DNA of 64,000 nucleotides from Agreia pratensis (GTDB lineage: Bacteria > Actinomycetota > Actinomycetes > Actinomycetales > Microbacteriaceae). The notes beneath the pieces were generated by a model. The model saw only the letters and a program-made list of their open reading frames with translations. It searched no databases and was not told the origin of the DNA. Positions 1 to 7,653 of the stretch are shown one piece after another; the stretch's first letter is position 1; each line of letters starts with the position of its first letter. The translations under genes were made by a program, and so were the position numbers. Where the stretch lies: the NCBI RefSeq assembly GCF_900177685.1, contig NZ_FXAY01000007.1, forward strand, positions 62,001-126,000. Direction: 5' to 3'.

Positions 1-1850
1 TCACCGTTGTCGACATCGTCGAGTACGAGGTTGGGCGCATTCGTTCCGAACTGTGTGGATCCGCCGTCGATCTTCTTCGTGGCGAGACCCTGCTGGTAGG
101 CGATGGTCTCTGCCTCGAGCACGCTGTACGGATCGAGGTTCTTGATCTGATCCGCACCGGCGAAATCACCGACCACCTGCTTGATGGTTCCGTCCTCGTT
201 GAACGTCAGCTCCTGGATGTGGGTGCTTCGGTACCCCTGGGTGGTGTCACCGTTGATGCGCTTGTTGAGCGTCGGAGCGTGGTACGTGAAGTAGTACTTG
301 CCGTCGAGCTCGAACACCGACTGGTGGTTGTTGCCACCCGTTCCGGCTCCGAAGAACTGGCCCTGGTTCGGGAACAGAACACCCTGGTAGGTGCTCTTAT
401 CCCAGACCATCGGGTCATCCGACATCAGATAACCGATCTGGCCGCCGCCCGGGTAGCCGGGAAGCGCAGTCTGGTTGCCACCGAAGTCGTTGCCGCCGAA
501 GTGCGACGAGTACGACAGGTAGTACTTGTCGTTGCGCTTGAATACCTGCGATGCCTCGAAGGCCACCGGTGCATCGACGACGACTGCTTCACCGACGGTG
601 GAGACCATGTCGTCTCCCAGCTTGATGGCCCGGATGTTCTTCGGGTTGTTGAAGCGCTCGGCTGCCGGAAAGCTCGTCGAGGCGGGGCCGCCACCGAAGT
701 AGAGGTACGCCTGCCCGTCGTCGTCGACGAGAGGAGCTGGGTCGAACAGCCAGTTCACGCCCTGAACTCCGGGAGTGCTGCTGTTGATCAGCGTGCTGGT
801 GCGCTCACTGACCCACGGGCCGATCGGAGAGGCGCCGGTGAGCACGTTACTCGAGCCGCCGCCGTTGGCGTAGTACAGGAAGTACTTGTCGACACCGTTG
901 ATCGTCTTCTTGGCCATGCCCGGTGCCCACGAATTGTTCGTGAAAGGAGCGACTCCATTGGGACCCGCGACCTGGATTTCACCGTGGTCGGTCCAGTTCA
1001 CGAGGTCCTCGGAAGAGATCACGGTGATCTGGTTGATGCTGCCGTAGTTGATCTGCGGCGAGATGCCAGTGGTCGGATCCGGAGCGTAGCCCTGAGTGTC
1101 GTTGGTCATGTAGATGTACGCACGACCGTTGTCGACGAAACCGAACGCGTCGGCGCCGAACTTGTGCGAGATCACAGGGTTGTGCTCGCCGGGATTCTTG
1201 CCGACGATCTCGATCGTCTTCGACGGGGGCGGGGGCGGCGGCGCGCCAACAAGCGACACGTCATCGACCTTGAAGTCCATCAGGTGCGTGGCGGGCGCTC
1301 CCGTAGCGGTCGCGCCGGCGGCCCAGGGGGTCTCGAAGAACAACCGCGCGGTGCCGACGTTCTGCGTCGTCGGAATGGTGAAGTTCGCGCTGAGAGTCGC
1401 CCACTCGCCCTTGGTCGCGGTAACGCTCGCGAGGTTCGTGTATGTGCTTCCGCCGTAATGCATCGTGGCGAAGAATTGCTTCGTCGCGGGTGATGCGGCG
1501 TTCTCGTACTTGATGCGCGCCTTGATCGTGTAGGTCTGGCCCGCCTGCACCTTGCCGGTGAGATCCTGCAACGGGCCGGAGCCCGTGGTGAGCCGACCGG
1601 TGATCAGCGCCGCGGCGGCTCCGGTGGTCGCATCCGGTGTCGTGGCGAGGGTGCCGCCGTCTGTGGCGTTGCCGTTGTTCACGATCCAATTGGCGGTTCC
1701 GCTTTCGAAACCGCCGTTCACGATCAGTTCCTGATCCGCGGCGAACGATGCGCTTGCCGAGAACGACGACGCGAGAAGGGCGGCGAGGGCCATCCCCGCG
1801 AGTCCCATCTTCGACCGGTGTCTCCACCGGGATTGCACGAGCTGTTCCAT
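1..1850 (-). CDS. Secreted GH43 glycosidase with N-terminal CBM-like and C-terminal CBM6 domain (3' end beyond window)
   Basis: About 616 residues are visible; the stop lies outside the window. The start is ATG at 1850 with an AGGAGG ribosome site 5 bases upstream. Residues 1-37 form a signal peptide (basic start, Ala/Leu core, ending near SFAADQ). Residues 40-195 look like a carbohydrate-binding beta-sandwich beginning LIVNGGFESG, followed by a PPPPPP linker. Residues 210-560 are a five-bladed-propeller GH43 domain; I see the general-base Asp in FGADAF (about 232), the pKa-tuning Asp in FDPAPLVDDDG (about 369) and the acid Glu in VAFEAS (about 431). From about 572 a CBM6 starts (LEAETIAYQQG). 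Family members cleave arabinose or xylose from arabinan/arabinoxylan outside the cell; the exact substrate is not readable. Two LacI-type operators and a LacI gene upstream suggest sugar-inducible expression. Confidence 0.88.
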   Translation of the reverse strand, partial: MEQLVQSRWRHRSKMGLAGMALAALLASSFSASASFAADQELIVNGGFESGTANWIVNNGNATDGGTLATTPDATTGAAAALITGRLTTGSGPLQDLTGKVQAGQTYTIKARIKYENAASPATKQFFATMHYGGSTYTNLASVTATKGEWATLSANFTIPTTQNVGTARLFFETPWAAGATATGAPATHLMDFKVDDVSLVGAPPPPPPSKTIEIVGKNPGEHNPVISHKFGADAFGFVDNGRAYIYMTNDTQGYAPDPTTGISPQINYGSINQITVISSEDLVNWTDHGEIQVAGPNGVAPFTNNSWAPGMAKKTINGVDKYFLYYANGGGSSNVLTGASPIGPWVSERTSTLINSSTPGVQGVNWLFDPAPLVDDDGQAYLYFGGGPASTSFPAAERFNNPKNIRAIKLGDDMVSTVGEAVVVDAPVAFEASQVFKRNDKYYLSYSSHFGGNDFGGNQTALPGYPGGGQIGYLMSDDPMVWDKSTYQGVLFPNQGQFFGAGTGGNNHQSVFELDGKYYFTYHAPTLNKRINGDTTQGYRSTHIQELTFNEDGTIKQVVGDFAGADQIKNLDPYSVLEAETIAYQQGLATKKIDGGSTQFGTNAPNLVLDDVDNG

Positions 1851-1890
1851 TTATCCTCCTTGATTGCTGGACTGAGGTGGTGCGTTTTCG

Positions 1891-2037
1891 TCAGCTGCAG
1901 AGCTCGACGTCAGCCGATGCCGCCATGACGCCTGGGCGTCTTCCGAGGGTGACGGCCACCTGCGCATGAGAGCGGTAACAATTTCTGGCCCGGGCCTGCG
2001 CGTCGCGGCAGACGGTGACGTCAGAGAGAGATCTCAT
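1891..2037 (-). CDS. Possible 48-residue leader ORF ahead of the GH43 gene
   Basis: ATG at 2037 is preceded by a strong AAAGGAG site five bases upstream, and the frame runs 48 codons to TGA at 1891, 41 bases before the GH43 start. It lies inside the transcript expected from the promoter at 2129-2158. The peptide starts MRSLSDVTVC, holds three Cys (10, 20, 47) and is Arg-rich, with no domain or membrane segment. A short ORF with a better ribosome site than the main gene is typical of attenuating leader peptides, but part of it also encodes a LacI-type operator, so the frame may be incidental. Confidence 0.3.
   Translation of the reverse strand: MRSLSDVTVCRDAQARARNCYRSHAQVAVTLGRRPGVMAASADVELCS
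1966..1983. promoter_or_regulatory. Second LacI-type operator (O2), downstream of the GH43 promoter
   Basis: GAGAGCGGTAACAA matches 12 of 14 bases of the corresponding arm set GTGAGCGCTAACAA in O1 (2175-2190, minus strand). The centres of the two sites are about 209 bp apart, close to 20 helical turns, which would allow repressor looping. It lies in the 5' leader of the GH43 gene. Binding is inferred. Confidence 0.5.
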
Positions 2038-2128
2038 TCCAGCTCCTTTGCTGTGGCGAGACGAAACGGCCGCGGCCTAAACACCACGATCGAAGTGCGA
2101 CCCCCGTGAGGGGGTGGCCTTCGTCAGG

Positions 2129-2158
2129 ATGTTACCGGGAACAACAAAAGAGGGTCAA
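2129..2158 (-). promoter_or_regulatory. Sigma-70-like promoter of the GH43 gene
   Basis: On the minus strand TTGACC (2153-2158) and TAACAT (2129-2134) are separated by 18 bp. It sits between operators O1 and O2, about 280 bp upstream of the GH43 start, leaving a long 5' leader that contains the small ORF at 1891-2037. Confidence 0.5.
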
Positions 2159-2174
2159 GCAGATTCCGCAAAAT

Positions 2175-2190
2175 TTGTTAGCGCTCACAA
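2175..2190. promoter_or_regulatory. LacI-family operator (O1)
   Basis: TTGTTAGCGCTCACAA is a 16-bp palindrome around AGCGCT with one mismatched pair, the classical shape of LacI/GalR-family operators. It lies 17 bp upstream of the -35 of the GH43 promoter and 46 bp downstream of the lacI-type gene. The likely ligand-responsive regulator is the adjacent LacI protein. A small GCTCG/CGAGC hairpin at 2197-2211 follows the lacI stop. Confidence 0.65.
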
Positions 2191-2235
2191 AGTAATGCTC
2201 GGAAAGCGAGCCTGAAGCACGGCGCAAGACCGGTG

Positions 2236-3258
2236 CTATGGCGCGGTGGTTCGCGGAGGCGCCGTCGATTCGCGCACCACGAGTCGACTGGGAATTTTCA
2301 CGTGTCTGGTCGCCACCTCTGCCTCGAGTGCGGAGCGAAGGACCTCGAGCGCTTTCACGCCCAGCGCCGTGAAATCCTGAGCCACAGTCGTGAGGGGCGG
2401 CCGCAGATGACGAGAGGTGGGCAGATCATCGAAGCCGACCACGCTCACGTCTTCCGGCACCGACATCCCACGGTCGTGCAGTCCATGCATGATCCCCAGC
2501 GCCAGATCGTCATTCGCGGCGAAGATCGCCGTGTACTCGGGCACGCCGGAGAGAGCGGATGCGAACTCGTAGCCGGTGTCCGCTGTCCAATCAGCCAGAA
2601 CATGCGGCCGCTTCGGCAGTCCGCGCGAGCGAATCCGCGCGTGAAACGCCCGCACCCGCAACTGGGCGTCAGACCAATCGAGCGGACCGGCGACGTGCAG
2701 GATGTCGCGGTGGCCGAGTTCCGCGAGATGATCGACGAGCAGATTGGTACCCAGAACCTGATCGACCCCGGCTGTGAGAAAACTGCGATCAGCCGTCGAC
2801 TTGATCACCAGAACAGGCACGGTGATCGACATCTGACGCAACGCCACCAACGACGAGGTGCGTGGCGCGATCATGCAGAGCGCGTCGACCCCCTGAGCCA
2901 GCAGGTGCTCTACTGACTGCGTCGGGGTCAGCTTGCCGCGATGGCTCGTCGCGGTCGTCAGCGTATAACCCATGTCTCGGGCCGCCTCCTCGATGGCACG
3001 GATGGTGCTCATCGGGCCATACTCCACAGCGCTCTCCACCACGACGCCGATCTGCCTCGAGCGATGAGTGGCGAGTGCCCGCGCGGCGGTGCTCGGGGTG
3101 AAGTTGAGTTCGCTGATCACGTCGAGCACACGCTGGCGCGTGGCCGGACGAATGTTCGTGTGCCCGTTGAGCACCCGCGACACCGTCATGTGGGATACGC
3201 CCGCAAGCGAAGCGACGAGACGGATGCCGGTCTTGCCAGGCTGATCGCTCACGTCCAT
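2236..3258 (-). CDS. LacI-family transcriptional repressor
   Basis: 340 residues, normal length for the family. The N-terminal helix-turn-helix is clear (VASLAGVSHMTVSRVLNG, about residues 14-31, with the hinge ALATHRSRQIGVV at 61-73), followed by a periplasmic-binding-protein-like effector domain with typical FAANDDLALG and VVGFDDLP segments. It is a cytoplasmic DNA-binding repressor released by a sugar ligand. It lies directly upstream of the GH43 gene on the same strand, and O1 and O2 fit its family's operators, so control of that glycosidase is the obvious inference. Residues 1-10 have no homologous feature; a start slightly inside is possible. Confidence 0.92.
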   Translation of the reverse strand: MDVSDQPGKTGIRLVASLAGVSHMTVSRVLNGHTNIRPATRQRVLDVISELNFTPSTAARALATHRSRQIGVVVESAVEYGPMSTIRAIEEAARDMGYTLTTATSHRGKLTPTQSVEHLLAQGVDALCMIAPRTSSLVALRQMSITVPVLVIKSTADRSFLTAGVDQVLGTNLLVDHLAELGHRDILHVAGPLDWSDAQLRVRAFHARIRSRGLPKRPHVLADWTADTGYEFASALSGVPEYTAIFAANDDLALGIMHGLHDRGMSVPEDVSVVGFDDLPTSRHLRPPLTTVAQDFTALGVKALEVLRSALEAEVATRHVKIPSRLVVRESTAPPRTTAP

Positions 3259-3348
3259 CGCTGCTTTCGTTCCCCGCGGAGTGGAGACACTCGACTTTAC
3301 CGCCAGGGCGCGGCGGGATCAGCTTCCTCGTGGCGCTATTGTCAGTGC

Positions 3349-3729
3349 ATGGCATCCAGTTACGACTTCTTCATCTCCGGCGATCACGACGCGGCGAAGA
3401 CCATCATCGGTGACGCGCTCACCGCCGAGGGCTTCACGATCACCATGAACGTAGACGGCGGCTTCCATGCCGTTCGCGGCAGCACCGCCGCCACCGTTCT
3501 CTGGGGAGGACTCGCCGGCAAGAAGCTGCACATGGCATTCGACACGAAGTTCTTCGTCGACGAGCACGGCCAGCTGGTCGCACGCCTCTCACGCGATCTC
3601 GCCGTCGGCGCCTTGAAAGGCGGAGCCATCGGTGCAACGAAGACGGCGAACGCGTTCGAAGCCACCTCGCACGCTGTCGGCACGGCACTGACGAATGCCG
3701 GCGTTCTGACCTCCAGCATCGCCAACTAG
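3349..3729 (+). CDS. Hypothetical protein of 126 residues
   Basis: Starts at ATG 3349 (MASSYDFFISGDHDAAK) and ends at TAG 3729, 16 bases from the converging kdpE stop. No signal peptide. The body alternates polar beta-like segments (FTITMNVDGGFHAVRG, LHMAFDTKFFVD) with a C-terminal Ala/Gly/Thr-rich helix (GGAIGATKTANAFEATSHAVG). Codon use is normal for the region. I do not recognise the family. It stands alone between lacI and kdp. Confidence 0.7.
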   Translation: MASSYDFFISGDHDAAKTIIGDALTAEGFTITMNVDGGFHAVRGSTAATVLWGGLAGKKLHMAFDTKFFVDEHGQLVARLSRDLAVGALKGGAIGATKTANAFEATSHAVGTALTNAGVLTSSIAN

Positions 3730-3745
3730 GCCGCGCAGACACCGC

Positions 3746-4432
3746 TCACTGCACGAAGCGGTATCCCATTCCAGCTTCGGTCAGCAGGTGCCTTGGCCTG
3801 GCTGGCTCCTGCTCGAGCTTCTTGCGCAACTGGGCGAGATAGACGCGCAGATATCCGGAGTCGTTCGTGTGGTTCGGCCCCCAGACCGCGGTCAGTAGAG
3901 CGGCTCGGGTGACGAGCCTGCCAGGGCTCCGTACGAGCGTCTCGAGAATGATCCACTCCGTCGGCGTGAGCCGCACGGTTTCGTCGCCACCGGCATCCGT
4001 TCGTCTCGTCACCTGCCTGGCCGAGAGATCGATCGTGACATCGCCGAACGCCACGAGGGCCTCGTCGCCCGCGGTGGGCACGCGCCGGGTCAGGGCTCGG
4101 ATGCGTGCCAGCAGTTCATCGATCGCGAACGGCTTGGTGACGTAGTCGTCGGCGCCGGCATCGAGAGCAAGCACCTTCTCGGCGCCGTCGGTCCGCCCCG
4201 ATACGACGAGAATCGGCACCTGCGACCAGCCCCGGAGCCCCTCGATCACCTCGATGCCGTTGAGCTTCGGCATTCCGAGATCGAGCATGACCAGATCGGG
4301 ATGCTGGTCGATCGCCGCGTTGAGCGCCTCGGCTCCGTCGCGGGCCGTCGCGACGTCGTATCCGCGGGCACGGAGTGTCACGGAAAGGGCACGCAGGATC
4401 TGCGGATCATCGTCGGCGATCAGAATCTTCAT
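3746..4432 (-). CDS. kdpE: KdpE, OmpR-type response regulator of potassium uptake
   Basis: 228 residues. The receiver domain has the acidic pair DDD at 7-9, phospho-acceptor Asp51 in DLVMLDLGMP, and the conserved Lys in VTKPF. A winged-helix Trans_reg_C output domain fills the C-terminal half (LTPTEWIILETLVRSPGRLVTRAAL). Its ATG overlaps the kdpD stop by four bases (ATGA), so the two are translationally coupled. KdpE phosphorylated by KdpD activates kdpFABC when potassium is limiting; the tandem repeat at 11700-11718 is a candidate binding site. Confidence 0.96.
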   Translation of the reverse strand: MKILIADDDPQILRALSVTLRARGYDVATARDGAEALNAAIDQHPDLVMLDLGMPKLNGIEVIEGLRGWSQVPILVVSGRTDGAEKVLALDAGADDYVTKPFAIDELLARIRALTRRVPTAGDEALVAFGDVTIDLSARQVTRRTDAGGDETVRLTPTEWIILETLVRSPGRLVTRAALLTAVWGPNHTNDSGYLRVYLAQLRKKLEQEPARPRHLLTEAGMGYRFVQ

Positions 4433-6975
4433 GACGTCTCCTCGACTGCTGGATCGGCTGCGGGAAGGGAGACCACCATGGTCAAGCCGCCGCCGGGCGT
4501 GTCCTCGGCCTCGATCGTTCCACCCATGCCCTCGACGAACCCCTTCGAGAGGGCGAGGCCCAGACCGAGACCGGTGGAATTGTCGGTGTCGCCCAGACGC
4601 TGGAACGGAACGAAGATCTCGTCTCGCCGTTCGCCGGGGACGCCCGGGCCGCTATCGACCACGCGCAGCTCGACCCGGCCGCGGAATGCGCTGGCAGAGA
4701 GGCGCACCTTCGCGCCTTCAGGCGAGAACCGCACCGCGTTCGACAACAGGTTCACCAGAACCCGCTGCAAGAGAACCTCGTCGGCCAAGACAGGAGGCCG
4801 CTCGTCGCCATCGAGGGCGAGTTCCACCCGATCAGGTCCGAGTTCCAATTCGTCGAGCGCGGGAACGATCACGTCTTCGACATCGATCGCGTGCATCGAC
4901 ACGGCCAGCACACCCGCCTCGACACGGCTGACGTCGAGCAGATCTGTTACGAGGTCGGCGAGGCTGTCGAGACTCTCCTGGGCCGTATCGAGCAACTCGG
5001 TGCGGTCGTGCGAACTGAGTTCCACCTCGGTCGACCGGAGCCCGCTCACGGCAGCGGTCGCCGCGGTCAGAGGGCGGCGCAGATCGTGACCGACCGCCGC
5101 GAGCAGAGCACTGCGCATGCGATCGGCGACGGCGAGGGGTCCGACCTCACTCGCGGTCGCAGCCAGATCCCTGTGCTCGAGAGCCTGATCCATCTGGGCC
5201 GCGATGACTCCGAGCAGGCGGCGCTCGGATGCTGCGAGGTCTGGGCCGCAGAGCTCGAGCGTGGCGCGCTCGCCCACCGCGATCGTCGACGCCGCCCGCG
5301 CCGCGGTCTCAGTTTCAGTCGCAGTCTCGAACCCAGCCTCGGCCTCGTAATCCGACATCGTCGATGAAGCCAGGATGCTGCCATCCAAGGCTTTGAGCCG
5401 CACCTCGTTGAGCCTGAAGGCTTCGCGTGTTCTGTCGACGAGCGCCTGCAGGGCGTCTTGCCCCCGCAGCACGCTGCCGGCGATGCTCGCGAGAAGCTCC
5501 GACTCCGCCGCCGCCCGCCTCGCCTGCCGCGAGCGCCGAGCAGCGGTATCGACAACCACGCTGACCAGCACGGCGTTGACGACGTAGAGCGCCAACGCCA
5601 ACAAGTGCAGCGGTTCGCCGACCGAGACCGTGTAGAGCGGAGAGACGAAGAAGAAGTCGAGCGTGAGTCCCGAGAGCAGAGCGGCGAACAAAGCAGGCCA
5701 GATTCCGCCGACCAACGCCACGAGAACGACGAGCAGCTGGAACGTCAGCACATCCGAGGTGATCGACTCGTCAGACCTCAGCGTGACGAGCAGCCACGTC
5801 ACCAGAGGCCCTCCCCCGAGGGCGAGCACGAATCCGAGAACACGGCGACGAGCGGTCAACGACCCGCTGAACCGGGGAAGACGCAGCTTTCCTCCCGCCG
5901 CCGCGTGCGTCACGATATGCACGTCGATGTCACCCGACGCGCGGATCACGGTCGCCCCGATGCCCGGTCCGGAGAGGGCAGCACTCAAGCGGGTGCGTCG
6001 ACTCACCCCGATCACGAGCTGGGTCGCATTCACGCCACGGGCGTAGTCGACGAGCGCCGCGGGAATGTCGTCGCCGACCACCTGGTGGAATGTACCGCCC
6101 AGCGATTCGACGAGCGAACGCTGCGCCGCCAGTGCCCCAGGATGCGCCGCGCGCAAGCCGTCTTGGCTCGTGACATGCACGGCGACGAGCGTGCCGCCGG
6201 CCGACCGGGCGGCGATCCGGGCGCCTCTCTTCAACAGAGTCTCGCCCTCGGGCCCTCCGGTGAGGGCGACGACCACGCGCTCCCGCGCTTCCCACTTGCT
6301 CGCGATTCCGTGGTCTGCTCTATACGACTTGAGTGCCGAGTCGACCTCGTCGGCAAGCCAGAGGAGGGCCAGTTCACGCAGCGCCGTGAGGTTGCCGAGC
6401 CGAAAGTAGTTCGAGAGCGCGGCGTCGATGCGCGCTGCGGGGTAGACGCGTCCGTCGGCGAGCCGGTCGCGCAGCGCCTGCGGGGCCAGGTCGACGACCT
6501 CGAGCTGATCGGCCGAGCGCACGACCCCGTCGGGCACGGTCTCCTGCTGGCGCGCTCCCGTGATCTGCTCGACGACGTCGGTCAGCGACTCGATGTGCTG
6601 GATGTTGACGGTCGTCATCACGTCGATGCCGGCATCCAGCAGGGTCTCGACGTCTTGCCAGCGCTTCTCGTGGCGCGATCCGGGAGCGTTGCTGTGCGCC
6701 AATTCGTCGACGAGGGCGACATTCGGTCGCCGCTCGAGCACGGCGTCGAGGTCCATCTCGCTGAGCGTCACTCCCCGGTGCGTCACCGACAGACGCGGCA
6801 CGACCTCGAGGTCGGCGAGCATGCGTGCTGTGGCCGAGCGCCCGTGGGTCTCGACGACCGCAACGACCACGTCGCGGCCCTCGGCGGCGAGCCGGGCGCC
6901 CTCTTCGAGCATCGTGTAGGTCTTGCCGACACCGGGCGCGGCACCGAGCAGCACGCGAAGACGGCCGCGCCCCAT
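4429..6975 (-). CDS. kdpD: KdpD, potassium/turgor sensor histidine kinase
   Basis: 848 residues, usual length. Order: N-terminal KdpD domain with Walker A-like GAAPGVGKTYTML (about 12-24), a universal-stress-like domain (about 230-365), four membrane helices (about 375-480), a GAF-like linker, the dimerisation box with His at about 629 (AVGHDLRRPLTAA), and a C-terminal ATPase with NLLSNAVRFSPEG and DSGPGVPG. It senses low K+/osmotic stress at the membrane and phosphorylates KdpE. It begins two bases after the kdpC stop and overlaps kdpE, completing a single kdp transcription unit. Confidence 0.96.
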   Translation of the reverse strand: MGRGRLRVLLGAAPGVGKTYTMLEEGARLAAEGRDVVVAVVETHGRSATARMLADLEVVPRLSVTHRGVTLSEMDLDAVLERRPNVALVDELAHSNAPGSRHEKRWQDVETLLDAGIDVMTTVNIQHIESLTDVVEQITGARQQETVPDGVVRSADQLEVVDLAPQALRDRLADGRVYPAARIDAALSNYFRLGNLTALRELALLWLADEVDSALKSYRADHGIASKWEARERVVVALTGGPEGETLLKRGARIAARSAGGTLVAVHVTSQDGLRAAHPGALAAQRSLVESLGGTFHQVVGDDIPAALVDYARGVNATQLVIGVSRRTRLSAALSGPGIGATVIRASGDIDVHIVTHAAAGGKLRLPRFSGSLTARRRVLGFVLALGGGPLVTWLLVTLRSDESITSDVLTFQLLVVLVALVGGIWPALFAALLSGLTLDFFFVSPLYTVSVGEPLHLLALALYVVNAVLVSVVVDTAARRSRQARRAAAESELLASIAGSVLRGQDALQALVDRTREAFRLNEVRLKALDGSILASSTMSDYEAEAGFETATETETAARAASTIAVGERATLELCGPDLAASERRLLGVIAAQMDQALEHRDLAATASEVGPLAVADRMRSALLAAVGHDLRRPLTAATAAVSGLRSTEVELSSHDRTELLDTAQESLDSLADLVTDLLDVSRVEAGVLAVSMHAIDVEDVIVPALDELELGPDRVELALDGDERPPVLADEVLLQRVLVNLLSNAVRFSPEGAKVRLSASAFRGRVELRVVDSGPGVPGERRDEIFVPFQRLGDTDNSTGLGLGLALSKGFVEGMGGTIEAEDTPGGGLTMVVSLPAADPAVEETS

Positions 6976-6977
6976 GA

Positions 6978-7589
6978 TCAGCCCGCCATCGACGCGAGCG
7001 CGAGGTTCAACTCGAGCACATTGACTGTCGGGTCTCCGAGGATTCCCAGATCGCGGCCCTGAACGAACGACTCGACCAGAGCCGAGACCTTCGCCTCGGG
7101 CAGGTCGCGCGCCTCAGCGACACGGGCCACCTGCAACCGCGCGTACTCGGGGCTGATCTGGGGGTCGAGACCGGATGCCGACGCGGTCACGGCGTCAGCG
7201 GGAACTTCGGACTCCGACACGCCTTCGAGTTTAGCCACCGCGGCTCGACGGTCGCCGATCGCCGTGATGAGGTCGGAGTTCTCGGGGCCCAGGTTGCTGC
7301 CGCTCGATGCGGTGCCGTCGTATCCGCTGCCCGCTGCCGACGGCCTCGACTGGAACCACTGCGGAAGCGCGTTGCCGTCGGCATCGGTGAAGGACTGCCC
7401 GATGAGGGCCGAGCCGACGACCTGGCCGTCGGCATCCGACACCGGCTGGCCGTCGGCCTGAGCCGGGAGCGCGAGCTGGCCTATGCCGGTCACCACGGCC
7501 GTGTAGCCGACGCCGAGAACGAGGGTGAAGACCACCATCGCCCGAAGGGCCACCCAGTACTGCCGGCCGATGCGTGAACGTGAACTCAT
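6978..7589 (-). CDS. kdpC: KdpC, accessory subunit of the K+-transporting ATPase
   Basis: 203 residues. One membrane helix near the N-terminus (MVVFTLVLGVGYTAVV) is followed by an extracytoplasmic domain with the conserved ITASASGLDPQISPEYA-type segment (here VTASASGLDPQ) and a C-terminal LGDPTVNVLELN. KdpC stabilises the KdpB-KdpA complex and promotes ATP binding. It lies between kdpB (63 bases, holding a dispersed repeat) and kdpD (2 bases). Confidence 0.95.
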   Translation of the reverse strand: MSSRSRIGRQYWVALRAMVVFTLVLGVGYTAVVTGIGQLALPAQADGQPVSDADGQVVGSALIGQSFTDADGNALPQWFQSRPSAAGSGYDGTASSGSNLGPENSDLITAIGDRRAAVAKLEGVSESEVPADAVTASASGLDPQISPEYARLQVARVAEARDLPEAKVSALVESFVQGRDLGILGDPTVNVLELNLALASMAG

Positions 7590-7619
7590 TTTCGTGCTTC
7601 TTTCTGTGTTGAATGCGCT

Positions 7620-7653
7620 GGTCGAGTAGGCCGGCTGCGGCCGTATCGAGACC
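7620..7653. repeat. Dispersed palindromic repeat, copy 1 (kdpB-kdpC gap)
   Basis: Starts GGTCGAGTAG and ends CGTATCGAGACC, 34 bp, with a GCCGGC/GCGGCC centre. Its last base is the last base of the kdpB stop. Similar elements lie at 11769, 12457, 27606 and 49223-49307. It sits inside the kdp transcript, so it would form an RNA hairpin between kdpB and kdpC. Confidence 0.7.

Noticed and set aside
219-1493. 424-codon plus-strand frame opposite the GH43 gene
   Set aside because: Antisense frame produced by high GC; the minus strand shows clear GH43 catalytic motifs.
5458-7062. 534-codon plus-strand frame opposite kdpD
   Set aside because: Shadow of kdpD, with Arg/His-rich meaningless sequence.
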